Notes: generated by a model not told the origin, from the sequence alone. 64,000 bases of DNA from Mycolicibacterium sp. CBMA 247 (GCF_009729095.1 NZ_VTGX01000001.1:372001-436000), one strand, 5' to 3'; positions 50,151 to 59,224 are shown, numbered from the stretch's first letter. Numbers and translations are program-made.

Positions 50151-50852
50151 GTGAGAAATGATAGCGGCATCGGCGTTCTCGACAAAGCCGTGGGCGTGCT
50201 GCACACCGTGGCCGAGTCACCTTGCGGGCTGGCCGAACTGTGCGAGCGGACCGGCCTCCCCCGCGCGACCGCACACCGGCTGGCCGCCGGGCTGGAAACC
50301 CACCGGCTGCTGGCCCGTGACGGCGACGGCCGCTGGCGCCTCGGCCCGGCACTGACCGAATTGGCCTCCCACGTCAACGATCCGCTTCTGGCGGCCGGCG
50401 CCGCGGTACTGCCCCGCCTGCGCGAGATCACGGGCGAGAGCGTGCAGTTGTACCGGCGCGAGGGGCAATCACGGGTCTGTGTGGTGGCGCTGGAGCCCCC
50501 GGCCGGGCTGCGCGACACCGTGCCGGTGGGAACCCACCTTCCGATGACCGCCGGGTCCGGAGCCAAAGTGCTACTGGCCTATGCCGACCCGGCCACGCAG
50601 CAGGCGGTGCTGCCGGCTGCCAAGTTCACCGACCGTGCCCTGGCCGAGGTCCGCAAGCGCGGCTGGGCGCAGAGCGCCGCCGAGCGCGAGCCGGGTGTGG
50701 CCAGCGTCTCGGCGCCGGTGCGTGACGCGCGCGGCGCCGTGATCGCCGCGGTGTCGGTGTCCGGACCGATCGACCGCATGGGCCGTCGGCCAGGAGCCCG
50801 CTGGGCCGCCGATCTCCTCGCCGCGGCCGACGCCCTCACGCGTCGACTGTGA
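50151..50852 (+). CDS. IclR-family regulator of leuCD (LtbR/NdgR-like)
   Basis: This 233-aa regulator has an N-terminal winged helix (GLAELCERTGLPRATAHRLAAGLE) and a C-terminal IclR effector domain. Homologues placed divergently from leuCD in actinobacteria (LtbR in Corynebacterium, NdgR in Streptomyces, Rv2989 in Mycobacterium tuberculosis) control branched-chain and other amino acid genes. It most likely represses leuCD and itself at the shared operator. The GTG start has no ribosome site but lies 6 nt after a -10. Confidence 0.9.
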   Translation: MRNDSGIGVLDKAVGVLHTVAESPCGLAELCERTGLPRATAHRLAAGLETHRLLARDGDGRWRLGPALTELASHVNDPLLAAGAAVLPRLREITGESVQLYRREGQSRVCVVALEPPAGLRDTVPVGTHLPMTAGSGAKVLLAYADPATQQAVLPAAKFTDRALAEVRKRGWAQSAAEREPGVASVSAPVRDARGAVIAAVSVSGPIDRMGRRPGARWAADLLAAADALTRRL

Positions 50853-50932
50853 GACGAATCTCAGCGCCAGGCCGAAGCGCCGACGTGGCGCGGCCCGTCG
50901 CGTTGCGGCGTCCCTGTCACGCCGCCGTCTTT

Positions 50933-51069
50933 GCCACTCCAGCGTGACTGTCGACCTCCGGCGCCACTCCTGCGTGACAAGCCGGGGGCCCGCTGCCCGG
51001 ACCGACGCCGAAACCAAACCAGCGTCACGCCGGAGTGATGTTCGACACCCAGAGCCACTCAGGCGTGAC
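50933..51069. repeat. cluster of four 16-bp GCCACTCCnGCGTGAC repeats
   Basis: GCCACTCCAGCGTGAC (50933-50948), GCCACTCCTGCGTGAC (50963-50978) and GCCACTCAGGCGTGAC (51054-51069) are direct copies. GTCACGCCGGAGTGA (51024-51038) is an inverted copy. Spacers are 14, 45 and 15 nt and are not alike. A fifth partial copy (GTCACGCCG, 50916-50924) may exist. Such elements recur in mycobacterial intergenic regions, to my recollection. Function is unknown. Confidence 0.8.
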
Positions 51070-51102
51070 GAACCGGAGGCGAGGGCAGTGCCCGGACAAC
51101 GC

Positions 51103-51136
51103 AAAAGCGCCCAGTTCGTGAGAACTGGGCGCTTTT
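51103..51136 (-). terminator. terminator of the tRNA-Gln/tRNA-Glu unit
   Basis: AAAAGCGCCCAGTTC and its exact complement form a 15-bp stem with a GTGA loop. On the minus strand the hairpin ends in a U-run 31 nt after tRNA-Glu, as expected for an intrinsic terminator. Confidence 0.85.
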
Positions 51137-51166
51137 ACCGGTTCGCGCCGAGGCGCTTACCTTCTG

Positions 51167-51239
51167 TACCCCCGATGGGATTCGAACCCACGCTACCGCC
51201 GTGAGAGGGCGGCGTCCTAGGCCGCTAGACGACGGGGGC
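51167..51239 (-). tRNA. tRNA-Glu (anticodon CTC)
   Basis: The minus strand folds into a cloverleaf with acceptor GCCCCCG/CGGGGGT, an anticodon stem CCGCC/GGCGG around loop CTCTCAC, and the T-arm GGTTCGAATCC. The anticodon is CTC. It follows tRNA-Gln by 71 nt in the same direction and precedes a strong terminator. CCA is not encoded. Confidence 0.95.
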
Positions 51240-51310
51240 TAGAACTTCCGGATGGTCAGCATAGCTCAGGCGGTCGTGCTCGCCTAATCCGACCGAACCA
51301 ATCCGGATGG

Positions 51311-51382
51311 CTGGGGTACCAGGACTCGAACCTAGAATGGCGGTACCAGAAACCGCTGTGTTGCCAATTACACCATACCCCA
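51311..51382 (-). tRNA. tRNA-Gln (anticodon CTG)
   Basis: The minus strand gives acceptor TGGGGTA/TACCCCA, anticodon stem GCGGT/ACCGC around loop TTCTGGT, and T-arm GGTTCGAGTCC. The anticodon is CTG. It lies 115 nt downstream of gltX, so it may be read from the gltX promoter or its own. In mycobacteria Gln-tRNA is made by transamidation after GltX charges this tRNA with Glu. Confidence 0.95.
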
Positions 51383-51497
51383 ATAATTGCCCATCACCGC
51401 AGGTCATAGGCAATTTCGATCCGATCGGCTCAGCGGGGGCGTCCCCGTTTTGCTTTTCGGACCGACGAGCAGACTACCAAAGATTTCGGACCGTTTT

Positions 51498-52958
51498 TCA
51501 CACCCCGCCCCGGGCGGCCCGCAGCCGCGCCAGACTGCGGTCGGCACCCAGCAGTTCCATCGACTCGAACAGCGGCGGGCTGACCGTCGCACCCGTGACC
51601 GCAACACGGATCGGTCCGAACGCCTTACGGGGCTTGAGCTCCAGACCGTCCAGGAGCGCCGTCTTGAGCGCAGCCTCGATGTTGGCGGTGTTCCACTCCC
51701 CGACACCTTCCAGGGCGCTCAGCGCGGCGTCCAGGACGGGTGCGGCCTCCTCGCGCAGTTCCTTGGCCGCGGCCTTCTCGTCGATCTCGTAGGAGCCCTC
51801 GTCGAGGAACTTCAGCAGCCCCCACGCATCGCCCAGGACGACGATGCGGGTCTGGACCAGCGCAGCGGCTTCGGCGAATGCGGCGTCGTCCAAGCCGGTG
51901 TCGTGGCAGTGAGCATCGAGGTAGGCGCGCAACCGCGTTGTGAAATCCTCTGGCGTCAGCAGCCGGATGTGCTCGGCATTGATCGCGTCGGCCTTCTTCT
52001 GGTCGAACCGCGCGGGATTGGAGTTGACGTTGGTCACATCGAATGCGGCCACCATCTCATCGAGGCTGAACACATCGTGGTCGTCGGCAATACCCCAGCC
52101 CAGCAGCGCCAGGTAGTTCAGCAGGCCTTCCGGCAGGAAGCCCCGGTCGCGGTGCAAGAACAGGTTCGACTGCGGATCGCGCTTGGACAGCTTCTTGTTG
52201 CCCTCGCCGAGAACACTTGGCAAATGCGCGAATTCAGGCACCTGCTCAGCCACGCCGATGCGCATCAGTGCCTGGTACAGCGCGATCTGGCGCGGCGTCG
52301 AGGGCATGATGTCCTCGCCGCGCAGCACGTGGGTGATCTTCATCAACGCGTCGTCGACCGGATTGACCAAGGTGTACAACGGATCTCCGTTGCCGCGGGT
52401 GATCGCGAAATCCGGAACAGAGCCCGCCGGGAATGTGGTCGGACCACGGACCAGATCGTTCCAGGACAGATCTTCGTCGGGCATACGCAGCCGCAGCACG
52501 GGCTTGCGGCCCTCATCGGCAAAGGCCTTGCGCTGCTCATCGGTGAGGTCGCGGTCGTAATTGTCGTACCCCAGTTTGGGATTGCGCCCGGCCGCCACGT
52601 GCCGCGCCTCAACCTCTTCCGGCGTCGAATACGCCTCGTAGACCTCGCCGGCGTCGCGCAGGCGCGCGATCACGTCACGGTAGATCTCGCTACGCTGCGA
52701 CTGCCGGTACGGCTCGTACGGGCCGCCGACTTCCGGGCCCTCATCCCAGTCCAGGCCCAACCAGCGCAGCGCGTCGAGGATCGCGGCGTAACTCTCGTCA
52801 CTGTCGCGTGCGGCATCGGTGTCCTCGATGCGGAAGACGAAGGTCCCGCCGGTGTGCCGGGCGTAGGCCCAGTTGAACAGTGCGGTGCGGACCAACCCGA
52901 CGTGCGGGGTGCCGGTCGGCGACGGGCAGAACCTCACCCTGACATTTGAACTGGTCAT
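51498..52958 (-). CDS. gltX: glutamyl-tRNA synthetase (non-discriminating)
   Basis: GltX attaches glutamate to tRNA-Glu and, in bacteria without GlnRS such as mycobacteria, also to tRNA-Gln. The 486-aa class I synthetase has the HIGH-type motif HVGL (19-22), the KMSKS-type motif KLSKR (about residue 250) and an all-helical anticodon-binding C-terminus. Its ATG overlaps the upstream TAA by one base (TAATG). Genes for both its tRNA substrates follow on the same strand. Confidence 0.96.
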   Translation of the reverse strand: MTSSNVRVRFCPSPTGTPHVGLVRTALFNWAYARHTGGTFVFRIEDTDAARDSDESYAAILDALRWLGLDWDEGPEVGGPYEPYRQSQRSEIYRDVIARLRDAGEVYEAYSTPEEVEARHVAAGRNPKLGYDNYDRDLTDEQRKAFADEGRKPVLRLRMPDEDLSWNDLVRGPTTFPAGSVPDFAITRGNGDPLYTLVNPVDDALMKITHVLRGEDIMPSTPRQIALYQALMRIGVAEQVPEFAHLPSVLGEGNKKLSKRDPQSNLFLHRDRGFLPEGLLNYLALLGWGIADDHDVFSLDEMVAAFDVTNVNSNPARFDQKKADAINAEHIRLLTPEDFTTRLRAYLDAHCHDTGLDDAAFAEAAALVQTRIVVLGDAWGLLKFLDEGSYEIDEKAAAKELREEAAPVLDAALSALEGVGEWNTANIEAALKTALLDGLELKPRKAFGPIRVAVTGATVSPPLFESMELLGADRSLARLRAARGGV

Positions 52959-53734
52959 TACTTTCCTTTGCGCACAACGGGATTGGTAAGGGTGCCGATG
53001 CCTTCGACGGTGACGCTCACGGTGTCCCCGTCTTCGACGGGGCCGACGCCCTCGGGGGTTCCGGTGAGGATCAAGTCACCCGGCAGCAGCGTCATCACCG
53101 CAGAAACCCACTCGACGATGGCACCGATGTCGTGGATCATCAGCGAGGTCCGGCTGCGCTGACGCACCTCCCCGTTCACCTCGGTACGCAACTCGAGGTC
53201 CGCGGGATCCAGGTCGGTGACGATCCACGGGCCGACGGGACAGAAGGTGTCATGGCCCTTGGCCCGCATCCACTGGCCGTCTTTGGCCTGTTGGTCGCGC
53301 GCCGAGACGTCGTTGGCGATGGTGTAGCCGAGGATGTTCTCGGCGGCTCGTGCGGCGGGCACGTCCTTGCAGGGCCGCCCGATGACGATCGCCAGCTCAC
53401 CCTCGTGGTGAACAGGATTGGCGTCGGCCGGCAGCTGGATCGGCACGTTGGGCCCGATGATCGCGGTGTTGGGCTTGAGGAAGATCACCGGATCCTCCGG
53501 GGCAACCCCGCCCATCTCCTCGGCGTGGGCCGCATAGTTCTTGCCCATGCAGACGACCTTGCTGGCCAAGATCGGCGCCAGCAGGCGGACGTCGGCCAGC
53601 GGCCAGCTCCGGCCGGTGAAGGTGGGAGTGCCGAACGGATGCTCGGCGATCTCTTTGCAGACGGCATCGGCACCGTCGCCTTCGACACTGACGAAAGCGA
53701 CGCCGTCGGGACTGGCGATTCGACCTAAGCGCAT
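52958..53734 (-). CDS. fumarylacetoacetate hydrolase-family protein
   Basis: This 258-aa FAH-fold enzyme has the metal-binding [20 protein letters not shown] and [16 protein letters not shown] motifs. Members cleave or decarboxylate beta-diketo acids, for example acylpyruvases and oxaloacetate decarboxylases. The substrate is not known. It overlaps gltX by one base and is therefore translated with it. The same order is found in Mycobacterium tuberculosis (Rv2993c-gltS). The start at 53734 gives [13 protein letters not shown]. Confidence 0.88.
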   Translation of the reverse strand: MRLGRIASPDGVAFVSVEGDGADAVCKEIAEHPFGTPTFTGRSWPLADVRLLAPILASKVVCMGKNYAAHAEEMGGVAPEDPVIFLKPNTAIIGPNVPIQLPADANPVHHEGELAIVIGRPCKDVPAARAAENILGYTIANDVSARDQQAKDGQWMRAKGHDTFCPVGPWIVTDLDPADLELRTEVNGEVRQRSRTSLMIHDIGAIVEWVSAVMTLLPGDLILTGTPEGVGPVEDGDTVSVTVEGIGTLTNPVVRKGK

Positions 53735-53793
53735 TTGTCCAGCGTAGTGCGCAGCATCTGGCGACCAGCCGTGACGCCTCCTGTCACTTTTCG

Positions 53794-54978
53794 TCAGACG
53801 CCGCCGAACACCGCTGCCAGGAACGGCGTCGAGTCCGGAACGGAGGCCAGCACGGTGCCGGAGTGATCTTCGTCGGGATAGACCTTGAGGGTGACGTTCT
53901 GCCCGTTGGCCCGCAGCTGGTCGTCGAGTTGCAGCGACATGTTCGGCGGCACATCGTGGTCGAGCAAGCCGACGCCCAGGAAGATCGGCCGGTCGTACCC
54001 GCTGGTCGGCGTGCCCAGGTAGGCGTCGAGTGCATCCGAGATGCCGGGCAGGGTGGCCAGCGGCGCACGGAAGAATCCGGTCGGCGTCATCCCGGCGAGC
54101 TGCTGGTCGAGCTGCGGCTTGCACAACGTCTCGGCCTCGTTGACCGCATCCCGCCCGGCCGGCGTGAGCACACTGTCGATGTCCAGATCGGGCCGAGCCT
54201 CCCGCAGCCCGGCCAGGATGTAGCCGGTGTAGCTGTTGGCTGCAGGCCCCAGATTCGGAGGCAGCGCCATATCGGGCCCGGCCTGCTTGATGATGCTCTC
54301 GACATTGAACGGCGTGCCGGTGGCCACCACACCGCGGTAGTCCAGACCGGTCCCCCGGCTGAACTCGGTGGCCCAGCGTGCACTGTTGACCGCGGCCCCG
54401 CCACCCTGTGACTGACCCACGATGGCCCATTTCGGCGACAACGGTAGATCCATGTGGTGCATGGCGATCACCGAGTCGACGACGCTGTGGGCAGTGGCCA
54501 CGCTGTTGAGGTAGCTCATCAGTCCGGGGGTCCCGAGCCCGGCGTAGTCGGAGCCGACGAGCGCGTACCCCTGGTCAAGCCAGTGCGTCAGGTATTCGTT
54601 GTCCCGGCCGCTGCGGGGCTGAGCCGACGGTGCGCAGTCGTCGCCGAGTCCGACCGTGCCGTGCGCCCAGGCGATGGTGGGCCAGCCGCCCGCGGGCGGC
54701 TGGCCGTGCGGGATGAACACAACCGCGGTGCTGACCGCCGGTGAATCATGTTGATCGACGGTCGAATACAGGATCCGGTAGGCGTGCGCTGCACCCGCCA
54801 CCGACAACGCGGGGTCCAACGAGACGACCTCGAGCAGGGTGCCGGCCGCCGGAATCGGCGCGTCATAGCGCCGGGCATCCATACCCGACCAGCTCGGCGC
54901 AGTCGCCGCCGCGATCGGTGCTGCCGCGAGTCCGAATATCAGCAAAACAGTTGCCGCCAACCACATCTTCACCGCCAC
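53794..54978 (-). CDS. secreted lipase/esterase (secretory lipase family)
   Basis: This exported alpha/beta-hydrolase has a signal peptide (about 5-27, WLAATVLLIFGLAAAPIAAA), nucleophile elbow GQSQGG (188-193, Ser190), a WAHGTVG oxyanion-like segment and the catalytic His in PDEDHSGT. It resembles the actinobacterial secretory lipase family (PF03583-like). Several starts are close together (GTG 54978, GTG 54972, ATG 54966), and the exact one is uncertain. It is divergent from an MFS transporter across an AT-rich 79-bp gap with a direct-repeat operator candidate. Confidence 0.85.
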   Translation of the reverse strand: MAVKMWLAATVLLIFGLAAAPIAAATAPSWSGMDARRYDAPIPAAGTLLEVVSLDPALSVAGAAHAYRILYSTVDQHDSPAVSTAVVFIPHGQPPAGGWPTIAWAHGTVGLGDDCAPSAQPRSGRDNEYLTHWLDQGYALVGSDYAGLGTPGLMSYLNSVATAHSVVDSVIAMHHMDLPLSPKWAIVGQSQGGGAAVNSARWATEFSRGTGLDYRGVVATGTPFNVESIIKQAGPDMALPPNLGPAANSYTGYILAGLREARPDLDIDSVLTPAGRDAVNEAETLCKPQLDQQLAGMTPTGFFRAPLATLPGISDALDAYLGTPTSGYDRPIFLGVGLLDHDVPPNMSLQLDDQLRANGQNVTLKVYPDEDHSGTVLASVPDSTPFLAAVFGGV

Positions 54979-55004
54979 AGCTTATGGCAGCTTTTGCCCA
55001 TCTC

Positions 55005-55037
55005 ATATTTTAGGATATGTGTTCAATATTTTGGGAT
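55005..55037. promoter_or_regulatory. direct-repeat operator candidate between lipase and MFS genes
   Basis: ATATTTTAGGAT (55005-55016) and ATATTTTGGGAT (55026-55037) are two direct repeats whose starts are exactly 21 bp apart, two helical turns. They lie in the AT-rich centre of a divergent 79-bp intergenic region, so a regulator bound here could control both genes. Confidence 0.4.
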
Positions 55038-55057
55038 GTCCGTGAAACGATGCCCGC

Positions 55058-56254
55058 ATGCCCGTTTCGTCCATCAGCACATTCCGCCGTTGGTCGATGT
55101 TGGCGATCGCACTCACCGCGACCACATGCGCCAACGTGTTCATCAACGGCGCGGCGTTCCTCATTCCCACCCTGCACTCCGAGCATGGCCTGGATCTGGC
55201 CAAGGCGGGTCTGCTGTCGTCGATGCCGAGCTTCGGCCTGGTGGTCACCCTGATCGCCTGGGGATACATCGTCGACCGGGTCGGCGAGCGGATCGTGCTG
55301 ACAGTGGGCTCGGTACTGACCGCAGCGGCGGCATTCGGTGCGGCCGCGGCGCATTCCCTGGTGACTGTCGGGGTGTTCCTGCTGCTGGGCGGGATGGCCG
55401 CGGCGAGCAGCAATTCGGCAAGCGGGCGGGTCGTGGTCGGCTGGTTCCCACCCGAACAGCGCGGGCTGGCAATGGGAATCCGGCAGACGGCAACGCCTTT
55501 GGGCGTCGGCTTGGGCGCACTGGTGATTCCGCGCCTGGCCGAGAGCCACGGCACCGCGGTGGCACTGCTGTTCCCCGCGGTGGTGTGCGTGCTGTCGGCG
55601 GTGATTTGCGCTGTTGGCGTGCTGGATCCGCCACGGCCGCCTCGCCATGAGGCGCCCGCCGAACACCTGGCCAACCCGTACCGCGGCTCAAACGTATTGT
55701 GGCGCATCCACGCAGTGTCGGTGCTACTGGTGGTGCCACAGGGCATGGTGTGGACGTTCACCCTGGTGTGGCTGATGAGCGATCGAGGTTGGTCCGCCGC
55801 GTCGGCGGGCACACTGGTGACCTTCGCTCAATTACTGGGCGCGGCAGGGCGAATCGCCGCGGGCCGATGGTCCGATGTGGTCGGGCATCGACTGCGGCCG
55901 ATCCGGACCATCGCGTTGGCGGCGGCGGCCACGATGGCGCTGCTGGCGCTCACCGATTGGCTGGGCTCCCCGATCAGCGTGGCGCTCATCGTGATCGCCT
56001 CGGTGATCACGGTGTCCGACAACGGTTTGGCGTTCACGGCGATCGCCGAGATCGCCGGCCCGTTCTGGAGTGGACGCGCGCTGGGTACCCAGAACACCAG
56101 CCAGCACCTCGCGACTGCCAGCTCGGCACCGTTGTTCGGTGCGCTGATCGGCGTGGCAGGCTACCCGGCGGCTTTCGCGGTGTGCGCCCTGTTGCCGCTG
56201 TTGGCGGTACCCCTGGTTCCGGTCGAGCCGGTAAGCGAATACACCGTCGATTGA
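55058..56254 (+). CDS. major facilitator superfamily transporter
   Basis: This 398-aa membrane protein has 12 predicted helices in two halves, with the MFS loop motif GYIVDRVGER between helices 2 and 3 and a related loop AGRWSDVVGHRLRP in the second half. It is most like actinobacterial CynX/NimT-type or oxalate/formate-type carriers. The substrate is unknown. It starts at ATG 55058, divergent from the secreted lipase, and may take up products that the lipase releases. Confidence 0.87.
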   Translation: MPVSSISTFRRWSMLAIALTATTCANVFINGAAFLIPTLHSEHGLDLAKAGLLSSMPSFGLVVTLIAWGYIVDRVGERIVLTVGSVLTAAAAFGAAAAHSLVTVGVFLLLGGMAAASSNSASGRVVVGWFPPEQRGLAMGIRQTATPLGVGLGALVIPRLAESHGTAVALLFPAVVCVLSAVICAVGVLDPPRPPRHEAPAEHLANPYRGSNVLWRIHAVSVLLVVPQGMVWTFTLVWLMSDRGWSAASAGTLVTFAQLLGAAGRIAAGRWSDVVGHRLRPIRTIALAAAATMALLALTDWLGSPISVALIVIASVITVSDNGLAFTAIAEIAGPFWSGRALGTQNTSQHLATASSAPLFGALIGVAGYPAAFAVCALLPLLAVPLVPVEPVSEYTVD

Positions 56255-56266
56255 CTCCGGCTACGC

Positions 56267-56995
56267 CTACAAGGAATGCCCGGCCGCATAGGCCGTAGCC
56301 CAGTCCCGGACCGTACGCACATAGAGTCCGGAGTCGTTGTAGGCCAGCAGCGCATCCAGCCATCCCAGCCGGGTGGCCAGATCGCCTCCGCGGTAACACA
56401 GGTACCCCGCGGCGGCCAGCGCCGCATCATCGATGTTGTCGACATTGACCACCCCGTCGTTATGGGCGTCGACACCGTAGAGTCGCCAGGTCTCCGGGAT
56501 GAACTGCATCGGCCCCATGGCCTGCACGTACTCGGCTTTGTCGGCACCGACCTCTTCGACGATGCGCAGGTTGCCGTTGGTGCCATCGAGTCTCACACCA
56601 CGGATGGGCGGGGCGACATCGCCGTTGGGCGCGATCGTGGCTCCGCGGTAGGTGCCGTTGCGGCTTTCCACGGTGCCGATTCCGGCCAGCGTGGTCCAGC
56701 CGATGTGGCAACCAGGATTGACCACCTCCGCGACCTTGGCCGCATACGCATACGCCTCCAACGCGGTAGCGGGTAGGCCCAGCGCGGCGGCGCGAGGTGC
56801 AGCCCATGTTGCGAGTTGGTCGGCGGGCCGGCCACGGACCGAGATATCGATATCGGGTACCGGATCACCCGGTGGCGGCGGGATCCCTTCCGGGATCGGC
56901 GAACCGAAGTGGCCACTGCAGCTCGAGGCGAGCACGATCGCGGTGGCGGCGATGATCGCCGCCGGTTGCCGCCAACGCCGACGCGCCAAGCCCAT
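56267..56995 (-). CDS. lipoprotein lytic murein transglycosylase (SLT family)
   Basis: This 242-aa exported protein has a lipobox (LASSC, acylated C26) and a lysozyme-like transglycosylase domain. The catalytic glutamate is E110 in GIGTVESRNG, and the conserved GPMQFIPETWRLYG and LAYNDSGLYVRTV segments follow. It should cleave glycan strands to give 1,6-anhydro ends. The ATG is 3 nt after the stop of the upstream VWA gene, so the two are cotranscribed, a hint that the VWA protein may act in the envelope with it. Confidence 0.87.
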   Translation of the reverse strand: MGLARRRWRQPAAIIAATAIVLASSCSGHFGSPIPEGIPPPPGDPVPDIDISVRGRPADQLATWAAPRAAALGLPATALEAYAYAAKVAEVVNPGCHIGWTTLAGIGTVESRNGTYRGATIAPNGDVAPPIRGVRLDGTNGNLRIVEEVGADKAEYVQAMGPMQFIPETWRLYGVDAHNDGVVNVDNIDDAALAAAGYLCYRGGDLATRLGWLDALLAYNDSGLYVRTVRDWATAYAAGHSL

Positions 56996-56998
56996 GCC

Positions 56999-57997
56999 TT
57001 ACAACGGTAGTCGCCGATTGACCAGAATGCCCGCAGCCACCGCGGCCGTCATCGCCAGCAGTGCCAACCCGATCCAACTGGCGCTGGCATCCCCACGCAC
57101 AGTCTCATATCCCACCTGCTGCTCCAATTCTGAGTACGCCGAATTGAGTTCATCGAGGCTGCCCGCGTGATACGCCTGGCCGTGGGTGATGTCGACGATC
57201 TTCTGTAGAGTGCTGTCATCGACCGGAACCGGAACCTGTTGACCGTCGATATCCACAGTGCCGTACGGGGTTCCGAACGAGATCGTCGAGATCGGCACAT
57301 CCTGGTCCCGTGCGGCCCGCGCCGCCGAGAACGCGCCTCGCGAATCGTCGGGATCCGCGGGCACCGTCTCCTTGCCATCAGATTCCAGCACAATCCTGGC
57401 CGGCGGTGGGCCGTCGCCTCCGCCCATCACCGCCCCGGCCGTCGCGATGGCCTGCAGCGCGGTGAAGATCCCCTCGCCGGTCGCGGTACGCGGCTCGGGT
57501 TGCAGCGTGCTGACCGCGCGCTTGACGGCGTCGTGATCCGCGGTCGGGGCCACCAGCATTACCGCGCCTGACGAGAATTTGACCAGTCCGAGGTTGATCC
57601 CCGGGGTGAGTTGGTCGGCGAAGTGCGTCGCCGCGTCGCGGGCTGCCTCGATCCGGCTCGGCGCCACGTCCGTGGCAGCCATCGATTCCGATACGTCGAT
57701 GACCAACATGACCACCGCGCGATTGCGCGGGACCCGGATGTCGTCGGTCGGGCCGGCCATCGCGGTGGTCATCAAGGCCAGCGCAGCAACCAGCAACGCG
57801 GCAGGCACATGACGCCAACGGCTCGGCGTCTGTGCAGCGGCGACCCGCTCGAGCACCTCCATGTTGGCGAACCGCAACACGCGCTTGCGCCGGGCCCGCT
57901 GCACCCACAGGTAGGCGACAGCTATCCCTACGACGACCGGCAGACACAGGAAGTACAAAGGGTGGGCAAACCCGGAGAGGCTCAGGTCGTTCAGCAT
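56999..57997 (-). CDS. VWA-domain membrane protein (BatA/Rv1481-like)
   Basis: This 332-aa protein has two N-terminal membrane helices (about 14-32 and 63-82) and a von Willebrand A domain with MIDAS motif DVSES (101-105). A C-terminal helix (about 308-327) ends in NRRLPL. This is the BatA/Rv1481 layout. In other loci such proteins work with MoxR ATPases, but no MoxR gene is present here. It is divergent from a second, similar VWA gene 118 bp away, and is followed immediately by a lytic transglycosylase gene. Confidence 0.88.
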   Translation of the reverse strand: MLNDLSLSGFAHPLYFLCLPVVVGIAVAYLWVQRARRKRVLRFANMEVLERVAAAQTPSRWRHVPAALLVAALALMTTAMAGPTDDIRVPRNRAVVMLVIDVSESMAATDVAPSRIEAARDAATHFADQLTPGINLGLVKFSSGAVMLVAPTADHDAVKRAVSTLQPEPRTATGEGIFTALQAIATAGAVMGGGDGPPPARIVLESDGKETVPADPDDSRGAFSAARAARDQDVPISTISFGTPYGTVDIDGQQVPVPVDDSTLQKIVDITHGQAYHAGSLDELNSAYSELEQQVGYETVRGDASASWIGLALLAMTAAVAAGILVNRRLPL

Positions 57998-58115
57998 GAG
58001 GATTCCGGCCTTTCGATGCAGCCCACGACGATCAAACGCTTGCTTGAGTATATAACTGAGTCAGGAGTACACCCGATGGCTCCGCTCACCCGACGCATGC
58101 GAGGAGACGCTGCCG

Positions 58116-59075
58116 ATGAGGGCACTGTCTGAACCGGGGTGGCTGGCTCTGCTGGCGGTACCGGCCGCTCTGCTGGCGCTCTACGTCGTCGCCCAGATCC
58201 GCAGACAACGCCTGTTCCGCCGGTTCACCGGGCGCACCGCGCCGCGCCGGTGGACCCGACACCTGCCGGTAGCACTCGCGCTGTGCTCAATGGCCCTGCT
58301 GACTGTGGCGCTGGCCGGGCCGACGCGCGAGATCCACATCCCCCGCAACCGGGCGGTGATCATGCTCGTCATCGACGAATCCCGATCGATGGGCGCCACC
58401 GACGTGACACCCACCCGGCTCGCGGCAGCCCAAGACGCCGCCAAACAGTTCGCCGACCAGCTCACACCCGGGGTGAACCTGGGCCTGGTGGCCTTCGCGG
58501 GCAACGCTGCCCTACTGGTATCACCGACGCCCGATCACAAAGCCACAGCGCAGGCCGTCGACCACCTGAGCCTCAACGATGCCACAGCTACCGGTGAGGC
58601 GATATTCACTGCGCTGCAGTCTATTTCATCGGTTGGCCAGGTACTCGCGGCAGATAATTCCGACGCCCCGCCCGCGCGGATCGTGCTGGAGTCCGACGGC
58701 GCGGCCAACAAACCGGCCAACCCGGACAACCCGCGTGGCGCCTACACCGCCGCGCGAGCCGCGAAAGACCAAGGGGTGCCGGTGTCCACGATCGCGTTCG
58801 GCACCAAGGGCGGATCGGTCGAGCTCGATAACAAACAGGTGCCGGTACCCGTTGACGACGAGATGCTCAAGCACATGGCGGCGCTGTCCGGTGGACAGTC
58901 TTACGACGCCGCCAACATTGATGATCTGAGCCGCGATTATCAAGCGATCCAGCAGCAGATCGGATATCAGACGATCAACGGCCCCGATCGCCAATGGTGG
59001 GTGCGGGCCAGCGCATTGGCCGCGGTCGCCGCCGCCGGGTGCGCCTTGATCGTCAACCGCAGGCTGCCGGTATAG
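58116..59075 (+). CDS. VWA-domain membrane protein, second paralogue
   Basis: This 319-aa paralogue has the same layout: two N-terminal helices, a VWA domain with MIDAS motif DESRS (87-91) and a C-terminal helix ending in NRRLPV. It shares long stretches with its neighbour ([35 protein letters not shown]), so the two arose by duplication and inversion. GAGGAGA lies upstream of the ATG. The AT-rich TTGAGTATATAAC (58044-58056) between the two genes probably holds both promoters. Confidence 0.88.
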   Translation: MRALSEPGWLALLAVPAALLALYVVAQIRRQRLFRRFTGRTAPRRWTRHLPVALALCSMALLTVALAGPTREIHIPRNRAVIMLVIDESRSMGATDVTPTRLAAAQDAAKQFADQLTPGVNLGLVAFAGNAALLVSPTPDHKATAQAVDHLSLNDATATGEAIFTALQSISSVGQVLAADNSDAPPARIVLESDGAANKPANPDNPRGAYTAARAAKDQGVPVSTIAFGTKGGSVELDNKQVPVPVDDEMLKHMAALSGGQSYDAANIDDLSRDYQAIQQQIGYQTINGPDRQWWVRASALAAVAAAGCALIVNRRLPV

Positions 59076-59168
59076 ACGCGCGTCAGACTGTTGACCGCCT
59101 CGGCCGCGGCATCAGCGCCGCCGTGGTGAAAAACCATGAGCCCGACGACGCGGGCCTACCTATCGATT

Positions 59169-59215
59169 CTGCGGTGGGGGCGCAAGAATGCGAGAGACGA
59201 GCACCCCCAGCGCAG
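59169..59215. terminator. imperfect hairpin between convergent VWA and leuB genes
   Basis: CTGCGGTGGGGGCGC and GCACCCCCAGCGCAG pair at 13 of 15 positions around a 17-nt loop, between convergent genes. It may act as a terminator for either. No other feature is seen in the 149-bp gap. Confidence 0.35.
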
Positions 59216-59224
59216 AGTCAACGT

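Larger units (their letters stand above)
50853..51166. other. 314-bp intergenic region with short repeats
   Basis: This gap between the IclR gene and tRNA-Glu holds no supported gene. It contains a cluster of four GCCACTCCnGCGTGAC-type repeats and the tRNA operon terminator, both listed separately. The remaining sequence has no other structure that I can see. Confidence 0.6.

Noticed and set aside
50933..51069. CRISPR-like array
   Set aside because: Repeats are only 16 bp, one is inverted, and the spacers are of unequal length with no cas genes nearby.
51436..51452. Hairpin GGGGGCGTCCCC after gltX
   Set aside because: The stem is 4 bp with a T-rich side on the wrong strand for gltX termination.
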